From the NCBI GenBank assembly GCA_017406465.1, contig JAFQYM010000021.1, positions 1 through 63,405 of the forward strand: 63,405 nucleotides of DNA. Reading direction: 5' to 3'. The position numbers were made by a program, and so were the translations under genes. The notes under the pieces were generated by a model. It saw only the letters and a list, made by a program, of their open reading frames with translations. It searched no databases and was not told the DNA's origin. Below are positions 61,124-63,405 of the stretch, one piece after another; positions within the stretch are counted from its first letter, which is position 1, and each line of letters opens with the position of its first letter. This stretch comes from Kiritimatiellia bacterium. GTDB lineage: Bacteria > Verrucomicrobiota > Kiritimatiellia > RFP12 > UBA1067.

Positions 61124-62674
61124 ATGAGCGAGATTGAGGATAGATTAACGTCCGAGATGGCCGTTCTGCGCGAAATTGCCTCTGCGGTTGCGCGGGAACG
61201 CGATGTTCGCAAGCTTCTTGAAAACGTCCTTGGCATCCTTGAGCGCAGCATGGGAATGTTGCGCGGGACATTTACACTTCTTGAGGGCGACGAGCTTAGA
61301 ATCGTCGCCTCGACTCGTGCGCTCAACGCCGAGGAACGTGCGCTTGGCCGCTATCATGTAGGCGAAGGCATCACGGGTCTTGTCGCCAAGACCGGCAAGG
61401 CCGAGGTCGTTTGCGATGTTCGCAAGGATCGCCGCTTTTTGAACCGCACGCAGTCGCGCGGCCCGGACGAGGCGCTTTCGTTCGTCTGCGTCCCGCTGAT
61501 CCATCGCGGGCAAATCATCGGTACGCTCGCGGCGGACCGCGCTATGACGGGTCAGACGAGTGCGCTCGCGCACGATGTCGAGCTTCTTGAGATCATCGCG
61601 AATCTCGTCGCCGAGGCGGCGTTCGTCTGCCGCGAGGAGGATCGCGAGAAAGAGGCGCTCGTCAACGAGAACCGCCGCCTTCGCGGGATGATTGCCGAAG
61701 AGACTCCCGGTCGCATCATAGGCAGCTGCCCTGCGATGCGCGCTGTCTACGAGCAGATACGCCAGGTCGCGCCAAGCGGGGCGACTGTGCTGATACGCGG
61801 CGAGAGCGGCACGGGCAAGGAGCTTGTCGCGCAGGCGATACAGAGTCTTTCGCCGCGCAAGGACAAGCCGTTTGTCGTGCTGAACTGCGCGGCGCTTCCA
61901 GAGGCGCTTGTCGAGTCAGAGCTTTTCGGCCACGAGAAGGGCGCGTTCACCGACGCGCGCGAGCGGCGCATTGGCCGCGCCGAGGCCGCGAACGGCGGCA
62001 CGCTTTTCCTCGACGAGATCGGCGATCTCTCGATACCGGTGCAGGTGAAGCTTCTCCGTTTTCTCCAGGAGCGCACGTTCTCGCGCGTAGGCTCGAACGA
62101 GATATTGCAGAGCGATGTCCGTTTCATCGCGGCGACGAGCCGCGACCTCGAGGAGCTGATGGCGAAGAAGCTTTTCCGCGAGGACCTCTACTATCGGCTT
62201 TCTGTTTTTCCGATTGCCTTGCCGCGACTTGCGGAGCGTGCCGACGACATCGTTCTTCTCGCGCAGCAATTCCTCACGAAGATGAGTGTGAAGTACGAGA
62301 AGATCGTTTCGCAGATTTCCTTTCCCGCGCTCAATGCGCTAAAGGCGTATTCGTGGCCGGGCAATGTGCGCGAACTCGAGAACTGCATCGAGCGCGCGGT
62401 GCTTACGACGCGCGACGACTGCATCCACAGCTACAATCTTCCCGCGACCGTCCAGACCGAGGAGTTCAGCGAAGATCCTTTCGGAGGCGGCAATCCGTCG
62501 CTTACGCTTGACGAGCAGATTGCCGCTTTCGAGCGGCGGATACTCGAGGATGCTCTGAACAGGCACGGCGGCAACCACTCTGCCGCCGCCCGCGAACTCG
62601 GCCTTTCGCCGCGCATGATGAGCTATCGTCTCGCGCGTTCCGGCTCTTCCGCATTCAAGGGCGGAAAGAAGTAA
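61124..62674 (+). CDS. NifA/NtrC-type sigma-54-dependent activator with GAF domain
   Basis: A bacterial enhancer-binding protein (516 residues from ATG 61124). Residues ~5-170 are a GAF sensor (LLENVLGILERSMGMLRGTF through SFVCVPLIHRGQIIGTL). The AAA+ core has GESGTGKELVAQAIQ (Walker A), ELFGHEKGAFTDARERRIGR with the sigma-54-contacting loop reading GAFTDA instead of GAFTGA, LFLDEIGDL (Walker B) and the LREDLYYRLSVFPI-like sensor. The C-terminus is a Fis-type HTH (LNRHGGNHSAAARELGLSPRMMSYRL). This domain order is that of NifA/FhlA. It is divergent from gdhA, which has the sigma-54 promoter. It probably senses nitrogen status or a small ligand (inference). Confidence 0.85.
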   Translation: MSEIEDRLTSEMAVLREIASAVARERDVRKLLENVLGILERSMGMLRGTFTLLEGDELRIVASTRALNAEERALGRYHVGEGITGLVAKTGKAEVVCDVRKDRRFLNRTQSRGPDEALSFVCVPLIHRGQIIGTLAADRAMTGQTSALAHDVELLEIIANLVAEAAFVCREEDREKEALVNENRRLRGMIAEETPGRIIGSCPAMRAVYEQIRQVAPSGATVLIRGESGTGKELVAQAIQSLSPRKDKPFVVLNCAALPEALVESELFGHEKGAFTDARERRIGRAEAANGGTLFLDEIGDLSIPVQVKLLRFLQERTFSRVGSNEILQSDVRFIAATSRDLEELMAKKLFREDLYYRLSVFPIALPRLAERADDIVLLAQQFLTKMSVKYEKIVSQISFPALNALKAYSWPGNVRELENCIERAVLTTRDDCIHSYNLPATVQTEEFSEDPFGGGNPSLTLDEQIAAFERRILEDALNRHGGNHSAAARELGLSPRMMSYRLARSGSSAFKGGKK

Positions 62675-62743
62675 TAGCGGCGGCTTGCTCGTTGGCGTCG
62701 GCCGAAAGCGAGGCCTGCGCCCGACCTGCTCGCCCGACCCGCA

Positions 62744-62835
62744 GTTTGCGGGCGCCCCACCAGCATGATTTTGACGCGCGCGCCTTCACGCGCGCCCTTT
62801 ACGCTGGCGGTCAAAATCACGCTGGGCCCGCAAAC
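62744..62835. repeat. Long imperfect inverted repeat upstream of the rRNA operon
   Basis: The left arm 62744-62775 and right arm 62810-62835 are complementary over GTTTGCGGGC and CAGC[A/G]TGATTTTGAC, with one mismatch and a 6-base bulge. The loop contains a second stem GCGCG-CCTTCA-CGCGC. A smaller overlapping stem is CCCGCA-GTT-TGCGGG (62738-62752). The size fits a MITE-like insertion or a strong hairpin. No gene lies in 62675-63281. Confidence 0.65.
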
Positions 62836-62920
62836 ATGCTCTCGTGCGCCAGTCGGCTCTCCGGCCTCTGACCTTCGCTTTTGCCGCCAACTTCGCTTCG
62901 CGCTAATTTCGCTTGTTGTC

Positions 62921-62996
62921 GGCGCCCGGAAGCTCCTCCTCGCGGAACCTCGGCGAATACGCCGTATCCGCTCGCTCGGACTTCCGCTCCGCCGCC
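62921..62996 (+). repeat. 76-bp interspersed palindromic repeat, copy C
   Basis: The most diverged copy. Its middle stem reads CGGAAG/CTTCCG, again fully paired despite base changes in both arms, and the inner CGGCG-AATA-CGCCG is conserved. It lies upstream of the rrn promoter. Confidence 0.88.
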
Positions 62997-63008
62997 AACT
63001 TCGCGCTA

Positions 63009-63068
63009 CAACTCCAGCTCTTAACTCCAACTCCCTCTGCGCACTCTGCGCCCCTGCGCCTCTGCGTT
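63009..63068 (+). repeat. Degenerate heptad-type pyrimidine-rich repeat
   Basis: AACTCC-like and CTCTGCG-like units of 7-8 bases alternate (…CTCTGCGCACTCTGCGCC…) before an AT-rich stretch. The unit length recalls the heptads at 2757 and 26476, but copies are imperfect. Confidence 0.5.
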
Positions 63069-63149
63069 AAAATAAATTGCAATTTTGCATTGAAATATCA
63101 TCTTTATGATTTGCTAAAACACTTTTTTTAAAAAAGTTCACTTTCCCCC

Positions 63150-63178
63150 TTGCGCGTGCAAGCGCACTTTGGTAAACT
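63150..63178 (+). promoter_or_regulatory. rRNA operon promoter
   Basis: -35 TTGCGC (63150-63155), a 17-base spacer and -10 TAAACT (63173-63178, within TTTGGTAAACT). Upstream A/T-rich DNA (63110-63138) could serve as an UP element and contains a T-run/A-run palindrome. Confidence 0.65.
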
Positions 63179-63190
63179 ATCCACCCGTTC

Positions 63191-63225
63191 GCCCCGAAAG
63201 GGGCCAGAACACTCGATCTTTGAAA
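63191..63225 (+). promoter_or_regulatory. boxB/boxA-like antitermination leader
   Basis: GCCCC-GAAA-GGGGC (63191-63204) is a stem with a GNRA tetraloop (boxB-like). CGATCTTTGAAA (63214-63225) resembles boxA. This order is usual in rRNA leaders bound by Nus factors. A perfect ATGCTTG-TG-CAAGCAT hairpin follows at 63249-63264. Confidence 0.55.
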
Positions 63226-63281
63226 GTTGGCGCTTGAGAAAACAGCAAATGCTTGTGCAAGCATACATAAGCTCAAATTCT

Positions 63282-63405
63282 TTTTCTGAGAGTTTGATTC
63301 TGGCTCAGAACGAACGCTGGTAGCGTGGATTAGGCATGCAAGTCGAACGGGATCCGGGAGGTAGCAATACTTCCTGGTGAGAGTGGCGGATTGGGGAGGA
63401 ACACG
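63282..63405 (+). rRNA. rrs: 16S ribosomal RNA, 5' end (partial)
   Basis: The universal 27F site AGAGTTTGATTCTGGCTCAG begins at 63289, so the mature 5' end is at about 63282. The next bases (AACGAACGCTGG, then GTGGATTAGGCATGCAAGTC) fit helix 3-6 sequences typical of PVC bacteria. The gene runs past the window. Taxonomy needs the full gene. Confidence 0.97.

Noticed and set aside
1..63281. tRNA genes
   Set aside because: I looked for T-loop GGTTCGANTCC-type strings with matching acceptor stems and found none I could support by eye; a covariance search would settle this.

Overview
The window ends in the first ~124 bases of a 16S rRNA gene. Its opening (AGAGTTTGATTCTGGCTCAG, then a GTGGATTAGGCATGCAAGTC-type segment) is typical of the PVC superphylum. 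Together with the GC-rich genome, the secreted GH92/GH78 enzymes without SusC/SusD, the giant BspA-like surface protein and the IS110 element, this suggests an uncultured gut or rumen Kiritimatiellota/Verrucomicrobiota-type bacterium. The phylum call is an inference from remembered signatures, not an alignment.

Layout. 1-9.4 kb: housekeeping genes (3' end of ileS, a lysA-type decarboxylase, a U32/DUF3656 protein, a secreted caspase/gingipain-like protein on the minus strand, lnt, a SEC-C/YchJ protein, a HAD phosphatase, an unknown). 9.4-11.2 kb: a palindromic element, an orphan ParA and a GT2. 11.4-24.5 kb: a glycan-degradation locus with a GH78-like enzyme, a XylR/AraC-type regulator and two GH92 alpha-mannosidases flanking a basic-secretory-protein peptidase and a discoidin/autotransporter-repeat protein. 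Two copies of a TGCAA-N16-TGCAA direct repeat sit next to the two forward promoters. 24.7-27.2 kb: an alternative spermidine pathway (saccharopine-dehydrogenase-like plus NspC-like). 27.2-39.9 kb: a truncated AAA/PD-(D/E)XK gene, then one 4,132-residue secreted LRR_5 protein. 40-51.2 kb: Fe-alcohol dehydrogenase, MetY, a tightly overlapping operon (GT-C/TPR protein, a tryptophan-proline repeat protein, UbiA, FolC), then RimO and a HAD-like protein. 51.2-59.3 kb: an accessory, AT-richer island with three toxin/antitoxin-like gene pairs, several unknown membrane proteins and lipoproteins, an IS110 transposase with a structured left end, and a 27-bp direct repeat at 55.7 and 59.2 kb. 59.4-62.7 kb: gdhA divergent from a NifA-like sigma-54 activator, with a perfect-looking -24/-12 promoter in front of gdhA. 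62.7-63.4 kb: palindrome-rich DNA, the rrn promoter, the leader and the 16S start.

Genome-wide style. Many genes have a clear TATAAT-like -10 box (often TGGTATAAT or TGCTATACT). These fall into two classes. In one the -10 lies 29 or more bases ahead of the start, with or without a Shine-Dalgarno. In the other it ends only 6-15 bases before the start codon, implying leaderless or almost leaderless mRNAs. A 76-bp interspersed palindromic repeat occurs three times, with compensatory base changes that support a conserved hairpin. Heptanucleotide tandem repeats have been absorbed in frame into two enzymes.

Most novel-looking items: the covarying 76-bp repeat, the sigma-54/gdhA switch, the XylR-GH92 regulon, the IS110 left end as a bridge-RNA candidate, the Zeta-kinase/small-protein pair, the WP-repeat protein, and the mosaic giant protein. 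All coordinates and base pairings were read by eye; no database search or folding was run.
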